This document shows positions 8,280-17,007 of a stretch of 64,000 bases of DNA, piece by piece. Numbering within the stretch: position 1 is the stretch's first letter; each line of letters opens with the position of its first letter. The notes beneath the pieces are model-generated. The model was not told the DNA's origin. It was given only the letters and a program-made list of their open reading frames with translations, and ran no database searches. A program made the translations under genes and the position numbers. Source of the stretch: Pseudomonas sp. ICMP 561 (lineage in GTDB: Bacteria; Pseudomonadota; Gammaproteobacteria; Pseudomonadales; Pseudomonadaceae); contig NZ_LKBT01000056.1 of NCBI RefSeq assembly GCF_002699985.1, positions 1-64,000 of the forward strand. Reading direction: 5' to 3'.

Positions 8280-8479
8280 ATAGCCCCCCTTCAGGGAAAT
8301 ACTTAACGGCTGGTTCTCAAGCCGCTTGTTACTAATAAATAGTAGTGCCGAATCACACTTTACGCCTGCTCACGCAGTCTTGCGGAAAAACATCTTTCAC
8401 GATGTGTTCAATGTGACATTTCTTGTGTCGATGCCGCGTATTTATGCGACAGACGGTGACACCGCGCAGCCCTTCTCGC

Positions 8480-9330
8480 ACGGTAGGAGCGAACTTGTTC
8501 GCGAGGCGTCATGCCTGAAACACCGCGCAGCCCCTATCGCCAACAAGTTGCCTCCTACCCGAACAACCTGACACCCCACACCCGGTAGGAGCGAACTTGT
8601 TCGCGAGGCGTCAGGCCTGAAACACCGCGCAGCCCCTATCGCCAACAAGTTGCCTCCTACCCGAACAACCTGACACCACACCACCCGGTAGGAGCGAACT
8701 TGTTCGCGAGGCGTCATGCCTGAACACCGCGCAGCCCCTATCGCCAACAAGTTGGCTCCCACCCGAACAACCTGACACCACACCACCCGGTAGGAGCGAA
8801 CTTGTTCGCGAGGCGTCATGCCTGAACACCGCGCAGCCCCTATCGCCAACAAGTTGCCTCCTACCCGAACAACCTGACACCCCGCCACCCGGCAGGAGCG
8901 AACTTGTTCGCGAGGCGTCAGGCCTGAACACCGCGCAGCCCCTTCTCGCCAACAAGTTGGCTCCCACCCGAACAACCTGACAACGCGCCACCCGGCAGGA
9001 GCGAACTGTTCGCGAGGCGTCAGGCCTGAAACACCGCGCAGCCCCTTCTCGCCAACAAGTTGGCTCCCACCCGAACAACCTGACACCGCGCCACCCGGCA
9101 GGAGCGAACTTGTTCGCGAGGCCTCATGCCTGAAACACCGCGCAGCCCCTATCGCCAACAAGTTGCCTCCTACCCGAACAACCTGACACCCCGCCACCCG
9201 GCAGGAGCGAACTTGTTCGCGAGGCGTCATGTCTGAAACACCGCGCAGCCCCTATCGCCAACAAGTTGCCTCCTACCCGAACAACCACACCCCGCCACCC
9301 GGTAGGAGCGAACTTGTTCGCGAGGCGATT
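8480..9330. repeat. Tandem array of nine ~103-bp units, each a REP inverted pair
   Basis: Left arms GTAGGAGCGAACTTGTTCGC (GCAGGAGC in the later copies) begin near 8482, 8583, 8689, 8788, 8890, 8993, 9095, 9200 and 9300. Between them lie complementary arms ATCGCCAACAAGTT.CCTCC and a spacer CCGAACAACCTGACACC. Copies differ by point changes; the sixth has lost one T. The last copy is only a left arm. Frames that stay open through the array are products of the repeat. The stretch 8280-9422 holds nothing else recognisable. Confidence 0.95.
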
Positions 9331-9422
9331 CAACTGGCAAACCACGTAGTCCTTCTCGCTAACAATCGGGAGGCATTCCGACGATGAACGATGACGAGGT
9401 CAGCCAAGAACAAACCCGTCCA

Positions 9423-10901
9423 TCACTCCGGCAGCTGCACCAGCCCCTCATCATCGGTCATTGCCTTCTCCAGCAAGTCAGCAGGCAGGTTCTTGCTGGC
9501 CCGGGCGCCGAGTAGTTTGAGCTGTTCACTGCGGCTTACCAGGTTGCCGCGCCCGTCAGTCAGTTTGTTGCGGGCGGCGCTATAAGCCTTATCCAGTTGC
9601 TGCAGGCGACTGCCGACTTCATCCAGATCCTGAATGAACAACACGAACTTGTCATACAGCCAACCGGCACGCTCGGCGATTTCCCGGGCGTTCTGGCTTT
9701 GACGCTCCTGTTTCCACAAACTGTCGATAACCCGCAAGGTAGCCAGCAAGGTGGTCGGGCTGACGATCACGATGTTGCGATCAAAAGCTTCCTGAAACAG
9801 ATTTGGCTCAGCTTGCAGGGCCGCAGAAAAGGCAGCCTCTATAGGCACAAACAGCAGAACGAAATCCAGGCTGTGCAGCCCTTCAAGACGCTTGTAATCC
9901 TTGCCGGACAAGCCTTTGACATGATTACGCAGCGAAAGCACATGCTGCTTCAGGGCGGTCTGACCGATCACATCGTCGTCGGCACTAATGTACTGCTGAT
10001 AGGCCGTCAGGCTGACCTTGGCATCCACTACCACTTGCTTATCGCCGGGCAACATGATCAGCACATCAGGCTGAAAGCGCTCGCCGTCCGGTCCCTTCAG
10101 GCTGACCTGGGTCTGATATTCGCGCCCCTTTTCAAGACCGGCATGCTCAAGCACACGCTCAAGAATCAGCTCACCCCAGTTGCCTTGGGTTTTCTGCCCT
10201 TTGAGTGCGCGTGTCAGATTGGTCGCTTCATCGCTGAGTCGCAGATTGAGCTGCTGCAGCCGCTCCAGCTCTTTGCCCAGGGAGAAACGCTCACGGGCTT
10301 CAGCCTGATAACTCTCCTCCACACGTTTTTCGAATGACTGAATGCGCTCTTTAAGAGGATCAAGCAACTGGCCGAGCTGCTGCTGGCTGGTCTCGGCAAA
10401 ACGCTGTTCGCGCTCATCAAAAATCTTGCTGGCCATTTCCGCGAACTGAGCCCGCAGCTCATCCCGGGAACTCTGCAGATCGTTCAGGCGTTGCTGATGA
10501 TTTTCCTGTTGTTCGCGAAGCTCGGCAGTCAATGCAGCGCATTGCACATCCAGACGGCGCAATTCGGCTTCTTTATTAGTGCGCTCATGGTGCCAGTCCT
10601 GGGCAGCGGCCTGGGCGTTATCGCGCTCATGGCGCAGCAACTCGACTTCACGACGCGTTGCGGCCAGATCAGCTTGCTTGACGGAGTTGGCCTGACTCAG
10701 ATCACTGATCTCATCACGGCAGGCATCCAGCTGCGCATTCAATCCGTCCTGAGCCATTTGTGCAGTGCTCAGTCGCTCGTCGAGCAGCGCGGTGTCCGCT
10801 TGTTGCTGAGTCAGTTTGCGCTGCAGCTGCCAGGCCAAAACCAATAGTGGCAACGCCGCTGCACCTAGCCCAAGAAGCAGGCTGTTCAAATCCATTGCCA
10901 T
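9423..10901 (-). CDS. rmuC: DNA recombination protein RmuC
   Basis: 492 residues. One N-terminal membrane-spanning segment (LLLGLGAAALPLLVLAWQL, about residues 8-26), a long coiled coil to about residue 230 rich in Gln/Glu/Arg, then the RmuC nuclease-like domain with GNWGELILERVLEHAGL and VVVDAKVSLTAYQ. RmuC limits inversions between short inverted repeats in E. coli, which is of note beside a large inverted-repeat array. Start at the first ATG, which has GGAG at proper spacing. The 3' end lies about 95 bases from the end of the array. Confidence 0.93.
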   Translation of the reverse strand: MAMDLNSLLLGLGAAALPLLVLAWQLQRKLTQQQADTALLDERLSTAQMAQDGLNAQLDACRDEISDLSQANSVKQADLAATRREVELLRHERDNAQAAAQDWHHERTNKEAELRRLDVQCAALTAELREQQENHQQRLNDLQSSRDELRAQFAEMASKIFDEREQRFAETSQQQLGQLLDPLKERIQSFEKRVEESYQAEARERFSLGKELERLQQLNLRLSDEATNLTRALKGQKTQGNWGELILERVLEHAGLEKGREYQTQVSLKGPDGERFQPDVLIMLPGDKQVVVDAKVSLTAYQQYISADDDVIGQTALKQHVLSLRNHVKGLSGKDYKRLEGLHSLDFVLLFVPIEAAFSAALQAEPNLFQEAFDRNIVIVSPTTLLATLRVIDSLWKQERQSQNAREIAERAGWLYDKFVLFIQDLDEVGSRLQQLDKAYSAARNKLTDGRGNLVSRSEQLKLLGARASKNLPADLLEKAMTDDEGLVQLPE

Positions 10902-10978
10902 AGGGACTCCAGGATGCCGGATTCATGCAGCATTATGCGCGATGCAGCGTGTGCGTCAGCAGCGGATTGCGTGTGCGC

Positions 10979-11401
10979 TTAACTGAGGTCCAGTTGACCG
11001 AGTAGATGCCGGGCGTCCTGCGAGCCCTTGGCCGAAGCCAGTTCCAGCCAGTGGCGGGCCTTTTGCGGCTCGTTGATAGGCGCTTGAGCGCACAGTCGGC
11101 CGTATTCGAATTGAGCACTGCAGTCTCCGGCGCGAGCCGCCTGCCGCAACAGTTCATGACCCATGCGACGGTCGCGGGTGTTGCCGCAATCCCGGCAGAG
11201 CATTTGCCCCAGTCGGCTCTGCGCAACCACCACACCGCTGCGCGCAGGTTGTTTGAGCAGACGGCCGGCGAAGTGTTTGACGCTGGGCTTTTGATTCAAG
11301 CGCGGATTATCCAGCAACCATAACGCGACGCGCAGAGAGAGACGTGCAGGTTCGCGGGCTACAGCTTGAGATTCGTGCGATGGATCAGGACGAGACTTCA
11401 T
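10979..11401 (-). CDS. Sel1-like repeat protein
   Basis: About 140 residues. Two Sel1/TPR-like helical repeats can be seen: AQSRLGQMLC...GHELLRQAARAGDCSAQFEYGRL and KARHWLELASAKGSQDARHLLGQL, the spacing and Ala/Gly/Leu pattern of Sel1 repeats. These proteins act as protein-binding scaffolds. No signal peptide; the N-terminus is basic and polar. A GTG two codons upstream (11407) is an alternative start; neither has a clear ribosome binding site. It lies 78 bases upstream of rmuC on the same strand. Confidence 0.72.
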   Translation of the reverse strand: MKSRPDPSHESQAVAREPARLSLRVALWLLDNPRLNQKPSVKHFAGRLLKQPARSGVVVAQSRLGQMLCRDCGNTRDRRMGHELLRQAARAGDCSAQFEYGRLCAQAPINEPQKARHWLELASAKGSQDARHLLGQLDLS

Positions 11402-11407
11402 AAACAC

Positions 11408-12319
11408 AACGGGGGCAAATCAGGAGGCGCGCAACTCTACACTTTTTCTCGCAGAGGTAAAGGGGCAGAACGCTAAAGGCGCGTCGTAGAGCCAGCGCTC
11501 GGGACAATCCACAGAAGCTGTGGATAACTCAGTGGACAACCGCCCCTCGTGCCCCGCAAACGCAGACAGAATGCGGCCTGCGCTCAAACTGACGATTTTT
11601 TCACCAGCAAAAAAATTTGATGTTTTTCATTGACTTAATAATTCGCCACGCTAAATCAAGCCCTTACAAGCGCATATGACAGTGATGTGGCAGCAATTTG
11701 CGCCAATGTGCACAAGTCAATCTCAGGTCGCGATTATTTTCTGAAAACGGCGCTTTAAACCGCTCACAACTGCAAGCGAATCTCAACTGGAACAGTAACT
11801 TGAGCGGATCCAGCGACGAACGGCGCCCTTCTCTGTATGTTTTTTCACCAGCACCCTTCCAATGCCCTGACAACTCCGTTAACATCGTCGCCGTTAGTAC
11901 CAAGCTGAAAGTCAATTTTTTGGTCGAAAAAGTCCCCCGGCAAACTTTCTTCAAAACGTAAGGAAGTTGCTGACAACAAGGGATCGACCACCTCGATGGT
12001 TTCCAGACATGGCCTGCATGCCGACTACCCGCAGACGGGAGTGGTAGTGCAATCATCCATGGCCTGACCGAACCAGCCTGCAATTGATCAGGATCTGCAC
12101 CCAGAGCGTCGAACCTTTGCTCTTGTTGTGTTGCCTGCCCTCCTAAGTACCTACCGGTCAGCCCGAGCGCCATACGATAAAGTGCGCTTCAACTGGCTGC
12201 TTTTGTTCCAGACAGGTTCTTCGCCCAGCCATATCCTGCCGATCAGGATCGCCCGCGTTTACTGGAACGTTTATTTTTGCACGGTAATGTTCCGTGTCGT
12301 TTTAGGAAACACCTTAATA
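11408..12319. other. 0.9-kb stretch without a supported gene
   Basis: More A/T-rich than its surroundings, with several T and A runs (11580-11640, 11900-11950). A hairpin ATCCACAG AAG CTGTGGAT at 11507-11525 contains a perfect DnaA-box nonamer (TGTGGATAA, 11519-11527). Frames exist on both strands (for example 11664-12173 on minus) but lack a ribosome binding site and family features. It may include a long leader of the 74-residue gene that follows, or an unannotated RNA; I cannot tell which. Confidence 0.5.
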
Positions 12320-12544
12320 ATGACTACTCATCATCAGACTCAACACGCTATCCATACACTGACCAACGCTTTTGCCCCAATGAACTGCCTGATCATGGCC
12401 GCTCGCAAAGGCTGCTTCAGCTTCACCCTGGTCAACGAACACGGCATCGCTCGCCACACCGAGCGTCTGTACCCCGATCAGTACTCCAGCGCAGAGCCGC
12501 TGCAGGCCGTGATCGAGCGTACTCGTCAGGCCCTCATCGCCTGA
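12320..12544 (+). CDS. Conserved small protein of unknown function
   Basis: 74 residues beginning MTTHHQTQHAIHTL. Contains MAARKGCFSFTLVNEHGIARHTERLYP, a beta-rich core, and ends in a helix. No signal peptide and no membrane segment, so cytosolic. I do not recognise a family. ATG chosen because the upstream in-frame sequence is untranslated-looking and the frame is closed by a strong terminator 27 bases after the stop, which makes it an independent transcription unit with a possibly long leader. Confidence 0.75.
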   Translation: MTTHHQTQHAIHTLTNAFAPMNCLIMAARKGCFSFTLVNEHGIARHTERLYPDQYSSAEPLQAVIERTRQALIA

Positions 12545-12570
12545 TACGCCGCTCGTTTTCGCAGGAATAA

Positions 12571-12605
12571 AAAAGCCCCGCCTTTCAAAGCGGGGCTTTT
12601 TTTCG
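12571..12605 (+). terminator. Intrinsic terminator of the 74-residue gene
   Basis: Stem AAAAGCCCCGC / GCGGGGCTTTT (12571-12581 with 12590-12600), 8-base loop, followed by further T residues. Symmetric, so could act on both strands. Confidence 0.93.
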
Positions 12606-12806
12606 CCTCGATATTACCCAAACCTTCTATCGCCAAGGGCTATATGAGAACCGACGACTGACAGGAATTAACCTGAAAACAATCCTTTACACGCGAAATA
12701 TGACACTACACTTCAACTCAGGCGATCACGATCGCTTCCGACGGGCCTGATTCTATTGTCGCTGCCACACGTCCGGGCCCGCCGGTCACTTTTCCCCGAG
12801 GATGTC

Positions 12807-13286
12807 ATGGGAATCGATGCCAGAGATTTATCCCGCCACGTAATTCGGCCCACCTTGTTGTATCTGGACCGGCACAGCCCGCGCGCCGAATCGTTCCTGC
12901 TCGCCGTCGCCGCCAGTCAATCAGATCTGGGCGCTGCACTGGACAGCCGCCGCGGGCATGGCCTGTACAGCATATCCGAAGGCTGTCACCGGCAGCTCTG
13001 GGACAACTATCTAGCGCTCGACCCTGAACTGGCCAGCCTGGTTCGCGGCCTGGCCAGTCAGCATGCTTTTCTCACAGGGCCGCACCTGGAACTGACCGTC
13101 AACCTGCGTTACGCCACCGCCATCGCCTGGTTGATGGTCGAAGCTCAAGGTTCTTGCCTGCCCGCCGACGAAGATCCCCGCGTAATGGCCAAAATATGGC
13201 GCGAAATATTTCAGCCCCAAGGCCGTTTACGCGATTTCATGAGTGCCTGGCAACGCTGTGTAACACCACTTTCGCACCCGGCTTGA
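12807..13286 (+). CDS. Conserved protein of unknown function
   Basis: 159 residues from the ATG at 12807 (MGIDARDLSRHVIRPTLLYL), with CCGAGGA upstream; a longer frame to 12756 lacks support. The chain is helical, soluble and without signal peptide; it has a His-rich stretch ISEGCHRQLWDNY and a Trp-containing C-terminus. I recall similar short proteins upstream of a FadL-type porin in Pseudomonas but know of no function. It could be phage-derived, but nothing around it supports that. Confidence 0.72.
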   Translation: MGIDARDLSRHVIRPTLLYLDRHSPRAESFLLAVAASQSDLGAALDSRRGHGLYSISEGCHRQLWDNYLALDPELASLVRGLASQHAFLTGPHLELTVNLRYATAIAWLMVEAQGSCLPADEDPRVMAKIWREIFQPQGRLRDFMSAWQRCVTPLSHPA

Positions 13287-13437
13287 ATGACTTTCGAGCA
13301 AATCACGATAAAAACAGATCGCGACATTTTTCGCGGATTGTCCTACAAAAAACGCTCTAGATCAGGCCATTCGGACTATGGCGCAATCTGAGAAATGTTG
13401 GTAATTTTCGCGCGGTGATCAACAAGGAGTTCTAATA

Positions 13438-14703
13438 ATGAAAAAAGTAATGCTCAAGACCACACTCGGCCTCACTGTTAGCCTGGCTGCCTCCCAACTC
13501 TTCGCTGCTGGTTTTGCCATCAACGAACAAAGCATCAGCGGTATGGGGACCGGTTTTGCGGGCCGTTCCTCTTCTGCCGATGATGCAAGCACCGTATTCG
13601 GCAACCCTGCCGGTATGTCCCGTCTCAAGCGCGAACAAGTCAGCGTTGGCGCAGCAGCAATAATCGCCAAGACCGATATTGATAACGCCAGCAGCTCTTT
13701 TGGCGGCAGCAATGATGGCGATATGGTACCAGTCGTCGGAGTTCCGATGGGCTATTACGTCAAGCCGATCGATGATCACTGGGCATTTGGCGTTGGGGTT
13801 TACGTTCCATTTGGTCTGGTCACTGACTACGAAAGCGGCTTCGCCGGTCGTTACTTTGCTGACAAGAGCCACGTTCAAGTCGTCACCTTTCAGCCGACTA
13901 TCAGCTACGCATTCAACGACAAGGTTTCCATCGGTTTTGGTCCGACGATCAACCGTATTGACGGTGAGCTGACCTCCAGCGCCCTCAACCCGGTTACCGG
14001 CCCGGTCAATGACGGCAAGGTAAAGGTCAAGGGTGACGACACCGCGCTGGGCTTCAACGTCGGCATTCTGGTGCAAGCCACTGACAGCACTCGCATTGGC
14101 GCAACCTACCACTCCAAAGTTAAGTACAAGCTGGACGGCGATACCAAAATCTCTGGTCCCAACTTCGGTCCGTTCAACGGCCAGAAGTACGACGCCTCGC
14201 TGGATCTGACTACTCCTGAATCCGTCGACTTCTCGGTTACCCATGAGCTTGACGCAAACTGGACACTTTATGCGGGCAGTACCTGGACTCGCTGGAGTCG
14301 CCTGGAAAGCATCGACGTAAAAAACAGCGGCGTCCCTGGCCCTCTGACCCCAACCATTGGCACCATCTCCGAGCCTCAGAACTGGCATGACACCTGGGCC
14401 CATGCCATCGGTGCATCCTACAAGGTCAACAAAGAGTGGACCTTGCGCACCGGCTTCTCGGTGGATCAATCGCCAACCAATAATGAAAACCGCTCGCCGC
14501 GCATCCCTACCGGTGATCGCAAAGCGATCAGCTTCGGCGCTGGCTGGAGTCCAAACGACAACCTGACTATCGACGTCGCTTACTCGTATCTGCGCGAAGA
14601 TGAAGCGAAGATCCGTGATTCCAGCGCTACGAAAGGCACCTACAACGCGGACTTCCGCAACACCGCTCACGGTGTGGGCAGCTCGATCACCTACCGCTTC
14701 TGA
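13438..14703 (+). CDS. FadL/OmpP1/TodX family outer-membrane channel
   Basis: 421 residues. Signal peptide MKKVMLKTTLGLTVSLAASQ.. ending LFA-AGF, then the family plug region INEQSISGMGTGFAGRSS and STVFGNPAGMSRL, followed by alternating beta strands and a C-terminal aromatic residue (ITYRF) typical of outer-membrane barrels. FadL proteins carry long-chain fatty acids or other hydrophobic compounds across the outer membrane by lateral diffusion. AAGGAG precedes the ATG. Followed by a strong bidirectional terminator. Confidence 0.92.
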   Translation: MKKVMLKTTLGLTVSLAASQLFAAGFAINEQSISGMGTGFAGRSSSADDASTVFGNPAGMSRLKREQVSVGAAAIIAKTDIDNASSSFGGSNDGDMVPVVGVPMGYYVKPIDDHWAFGVGVYVPFGLVTDYESGFAGRYFADKSHVQVVTFQPTISYAFNDKVSIGFGPTINRIDGELTSSALNPVTGPVNDGKVKVKGDDTALGFNVGILVQATDSTRIGATYHSKVKYKLDGDTKISGPNFGPFNGQKYDASLDLTTPESVDFSVTHELDANWTLYAGSTWTRWSRLESIDVKNSGVPGPLTPTIGTISEPQNWHDTWAHAIGASYKVNKEWTLRTGFSVDQSPTNNENRSPRIPTGDRKAISFGAGWSPNDNLTIDVAYSYLREDEAKIRDSSATKGTYNADFRNTAHGVGSSITYRF

Positions 14704-14746
14704 TCCATCGACCACAACGGGCTGACCCAGCCGTTTGCAAGCCAAC

Positions 14747-14786
14747 AAAAAGCCCCGCAATCAGCAATGGTTGCGGGGCTTTTTCG
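14747..14786. terminator. Bidirectional intrinsic terminator
   Basis: Stem AAAAAGCCCCGCAA / TTGCGGGGCTTTTT (14747-14760 with 14771-14784), serving the FadL gene and the convergent glutathione peroxidase gene. Confidence 0.94.
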
Positions 14787-14797
14787 TTACGACTGAA

Positions 14798-15349
14798 TCA
14801 AGGTTTGGAGGCGATAGCCTTTTCCACGGCAGCAATCAGCTCCGGGTCATCCGGCGTGGTCATGCTGGAGAAGCTGGCGACCACATTGCCTTTACGATCC
14901 ACCACGTACTTGTAGAAATTCCAGCGCGGCGCGTTGCTCTGCTCGGCCAGCACTTTGAACAAGTGAGTAGCATCGTCGCCTCTGACGGGTTGCGGCTCGG
15001 TCATGGTGAAGGTCACGCCGTAATTGACGTAGCAAACCTTGGCGGTTTCTTCGCCATCCTTGGACTCTTGTTTGAAGTCGTTGGACGGCACGCCGAGCAC
15101 TTCGAGGCCCTCCCCCTTGAAGCGCTGATTCAATGCTTCCAGGCTTTTGAACTGGGGAGCGAAACCACAGAAGCTGGCGGTATTGACCACCAGCATTGGC
15201 TTGCCGGCGAATCGCTCGCACAGGTTGATATTTTCCTTGGCGCGCAACTTGGGCAACTCGCCTTGCAACAGCGCCGGGCAATCAGCGGCCATGGCAGTGC
15301 CACCTAAAGCGAACATGAGAACCGGCAGAGCAATCCAGCGAATGTGCAT
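14798..15349 (-). CDS. Periplasmic glutathione peroxidase
   Basis: 183 residues from MHIRWIALPVLMFALGGTAM, a signal peptide cleaved after AMA. The mature chain has the glutathione-peroxidase fold with the peroxidatic cysteine in NTASFCGF (not selenocysteine) and the conserved WNFYKYVVDRKG segment with its Trp. Such enzymes usually reduce hydroperoxides using thioredoxin-like donors. An upstream in-frame start at 15382 would destroy the signal peptide, so it was rejected. Synteny (FadL, peroxidase, MFS carrier, cob genes) matches the P. aeruginosa PA1288-PA1281 order as I recall it. Confidence 0.9.
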   Translation of the reverse strand: MHIRWIALPVLMFALGGTAMAADCPALLQGELPKLRAKENINLCERFAGKPMLVVNTASFCGFAPQFKSLEALNQRFKGEGLEVLGVPSNDFKQESKDGEETAKVCYVNYGVTFTMTEPQPVRGDDATHLFKVLAEQSNAPRWNFYKYVVDRKGNVVASFSSMTTPDDPELIAAVEKAIASKP

Positions 15350-15423
15350 AAGGCATCCCGAGCGCCCGTGCGGCGCAGTCATAGTTGTCTATGGGACAAA
15401 CTAACCCGCGCCCGGCTAAATGC

Positions 15424-15546
15424 CTAGAGGCAAGCGCCCATGCCCAACTGCAAAGCGGCGAGCCCAACGTTTTGCCAGGCCCACCAGATCAGCGCCAGCG
15501 TCAGAGCGCCAGCCATACCCGCGCCCCAGAACCACCATCTGCTCAT
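15424..15546 (-). CDS. 40-residue single-span membrane peptide, coupled to MFS gene
   Basis: Frame of 40 codons beginning MSRWWFWGAGMAGALTLALI and continuing to a cysteine-containing end MGACL. It forms one hydrophobic transmembrane helix with a Trp-rich N-terminus. Its ATG overlaps the TGA of the MFS carrier (ATGA at 15543-15546), the usual signature of translational coupling, which is the main reason for calling it. It may be a small subunit or stabiliser of the carrier; no function is known to me. Confidence 0.7.
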   Translation of the reverse strand: MSRWWFWGAGMAGALTLALIWWAWQNVGLAALQLGMGACL

Positions 15547-16745
15547 GCTGCTTGCGCCTGCAATCGGGTAACCGGGCGTTCACGCACCGGCCAGTTCAAC
15601 CCCGCCGCCAACAGGCTCAAGAGTATCGACACTTGCCAGATCAAGTCGTAATTCCCGGTCCGGTCATACACAACACCTCCCAGCCAACCGCCGAGGAAAG
15701 CACCCAGTTGATGGAACAGGAACACGATACCACCGAGCATCGACAGGTTACGCACGCCGAACAAGGTCGCGACGGTGCCGTTGGTCAGCGGGACGGTGGA
15801 CAGCCACAGCAAGCCCATGGCCACGCCAAACAGATAGGCAGAGGTTTCACTGAGCGGCAGCGTGATGAACAACACAATCACCACCGCGCGGAGCAAATAG
15901 AGCACGGTCAGCAGACGCGGCTTGGACATGCGCCCGCCCAGCCAGCCTGCGGTATAAGTGCCGAAAATGTTGAACAAACCGATCAGCGCCAGCACTGTGG
16001 TGCCGACTTTGGCGGGTAAATGCTGATCCACCAGATAGGCAGGCAAGTGCACGCCGATGAACACCACTTGAAAACCGCAAACGAAAAACCCTAGCGCCAG
16101 TAGCCAGAAGCCCGAGTGCGAACAGGCTTCCTTCAATGCTTCGCTCAGGGTTTGCTCGCCACCGACCAGCGGCGTCGGGCTGTCCCTGAGCATCATCACC
16201 AGCGGCAGAATCAGTGCCACCAGCACGCCAAGTACCAGCAAAGCGCTGGACCACCCCAGCCAGCCAATCAGGCCCAGCGTGCCGGGCAGCATGGCGAACT
16301 GACCGAAAGACCCTGCGGCACTGGCGATCCCCATGCCCATGCTGCGTTTTTCGGCGGGCAGCGCACGGCCGACCACGCCCAGAATCACCGAGAACGACGT
16401 GCCTGACAGGCCAATGCCGATCAATAAGCCAGCGCTCAATGACAAGCTGAGAGGCGTGTCAGCCATGCTCATCAGCATCAGGCCGATGGCATAGAGAACG
16501 CCACCGATGAACACCACTTTCGCTGCGCCGAAGCGGTCGGCCAACGCACCCGCGAACGGCTGCGCCAGGCCCCACATCAGGTTCTGAAAGGCGATCGCGA
16601 ACGCAAACACCTCACGCCCCCAGCCAAAGTCTGCACTCATGGGAGCGAGGAACAAACCAAAGCCATGCCGCGTACCCAGCGACAGCGCCAGAATCAACGC
16701 GCTGCCTAGCAGGATCCAGCCACTGGTACGCCAGACGGATGTCAT
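15543..16745 (-). CDS. MFS transporter
   Basis: 400 residues with twelve predicted membrane helices. Seen: the loop 2-3 motif GALADRFGAAKV (about residues 66-77) of the major facilitator superfamily, and the segment TRHGFGLFLAPMSADFGWGRE common to the monocarboxylate/oxalate-formate-like branch. Likely an inner-membrane proton-driven carrier; the substrate is unknown. Linked by an ATGA overlap to the 40-residue membrane peptide downstream. Confidence 0.88.
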   Translation of the reverse strand: MTSVWRTSGWILLGSALILALSLGTRHGFGLFLAPMSADFGWGREVFAFAIAFQNLMWGLAQPFAGALADRFGAAKVVFIGGVLYAIGLMLMSMADTPLSLSLSAGLLIGIGLSGTSFSVILGVVGRALPAEKRSMGMGIASAAGSFGQFAMLPGTLGLIGWLGWSSALLVLGVLVALILPLVMMLRDSPTPLVGGEQTLSEALKEACSHSGFWLLALGFFVCGFQVVFIGVHLPAYLVDQHLPAKVGTTVLALIGLFNIFGTYTAGWLGGRMSKPRLLTVLYLLRAVVIVLFITLPLSETSAYLFGVAMGLLWLSTVPLTNGTVATLFGVRNLSMLGGIVFLFHQLGAFLGGWLGGVVYDRTGNYDLIWQVSILLSLLAAGLNWPVRERPVTRLQAQAA

Positions 16746-16920
16746 TGTTGTTCTCCCGCTTGCACACTCAAGAAAAATTACGTGGATATACCCGTAACAG
16801 AATGTGTGAAAGCTACGCGGTGGGGGATGGGGGTGTCAATCTGATCGGGCTGTCGATGCGAATCTTGCAGACGCCGCCTCTTATCCATGACACCGCGCTG
16901 TCTCGCGGCATACATAGGAT

Positions 16921-16993
16921 CTGTAGGAGCTGCCGAAGGCTGCGATAGCGGTGTGTCAGGAAGGATGCATCGCAGCCTTCGGCAGCTCCTACA
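16921..16993. repeat. REP pair, CTGCCGAAGGCTG type
   Basis: Facing arms GTAGGAGCTGCCGAAGGCTG and complement, 20-30 bases apart, just downstream of cobS. Confidence 0.92.
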
Positions 16994-17007
16994 ATGACCT
17001 TGGTGAA

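Noticed and set aside
8480..9330. CRISPR array
   Set aside because: Units are about 103 bases with conserved rather than unique spacers, each itself an inverted pair, and no cas gene is present.
8442..9345. Long minus-strand frames with a repeating protein pattern
   Set aside because: They are translations of the ~103-bp DNA repeat, with no ribosome site; the repetition is a DNA property.
11519..11527. Chromosomal replication origin
   Set aside because: Only one DnaA nonamer, no cluster, no dnaA, dnaN or rpmH nearby.
11664..12173. A 169-codon minus-strand frame in the A/T-rich gap
   Set aside because: No ribosome site, atypical composition, no recognisable domain; insufficient to call a gene.
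12190..12216. Shared 14-base string with 52553-52575 upstream of the Yip1 gene
   Set aside because: A match of that length is expected by chance within 64 kb, and the surroundings do not align.
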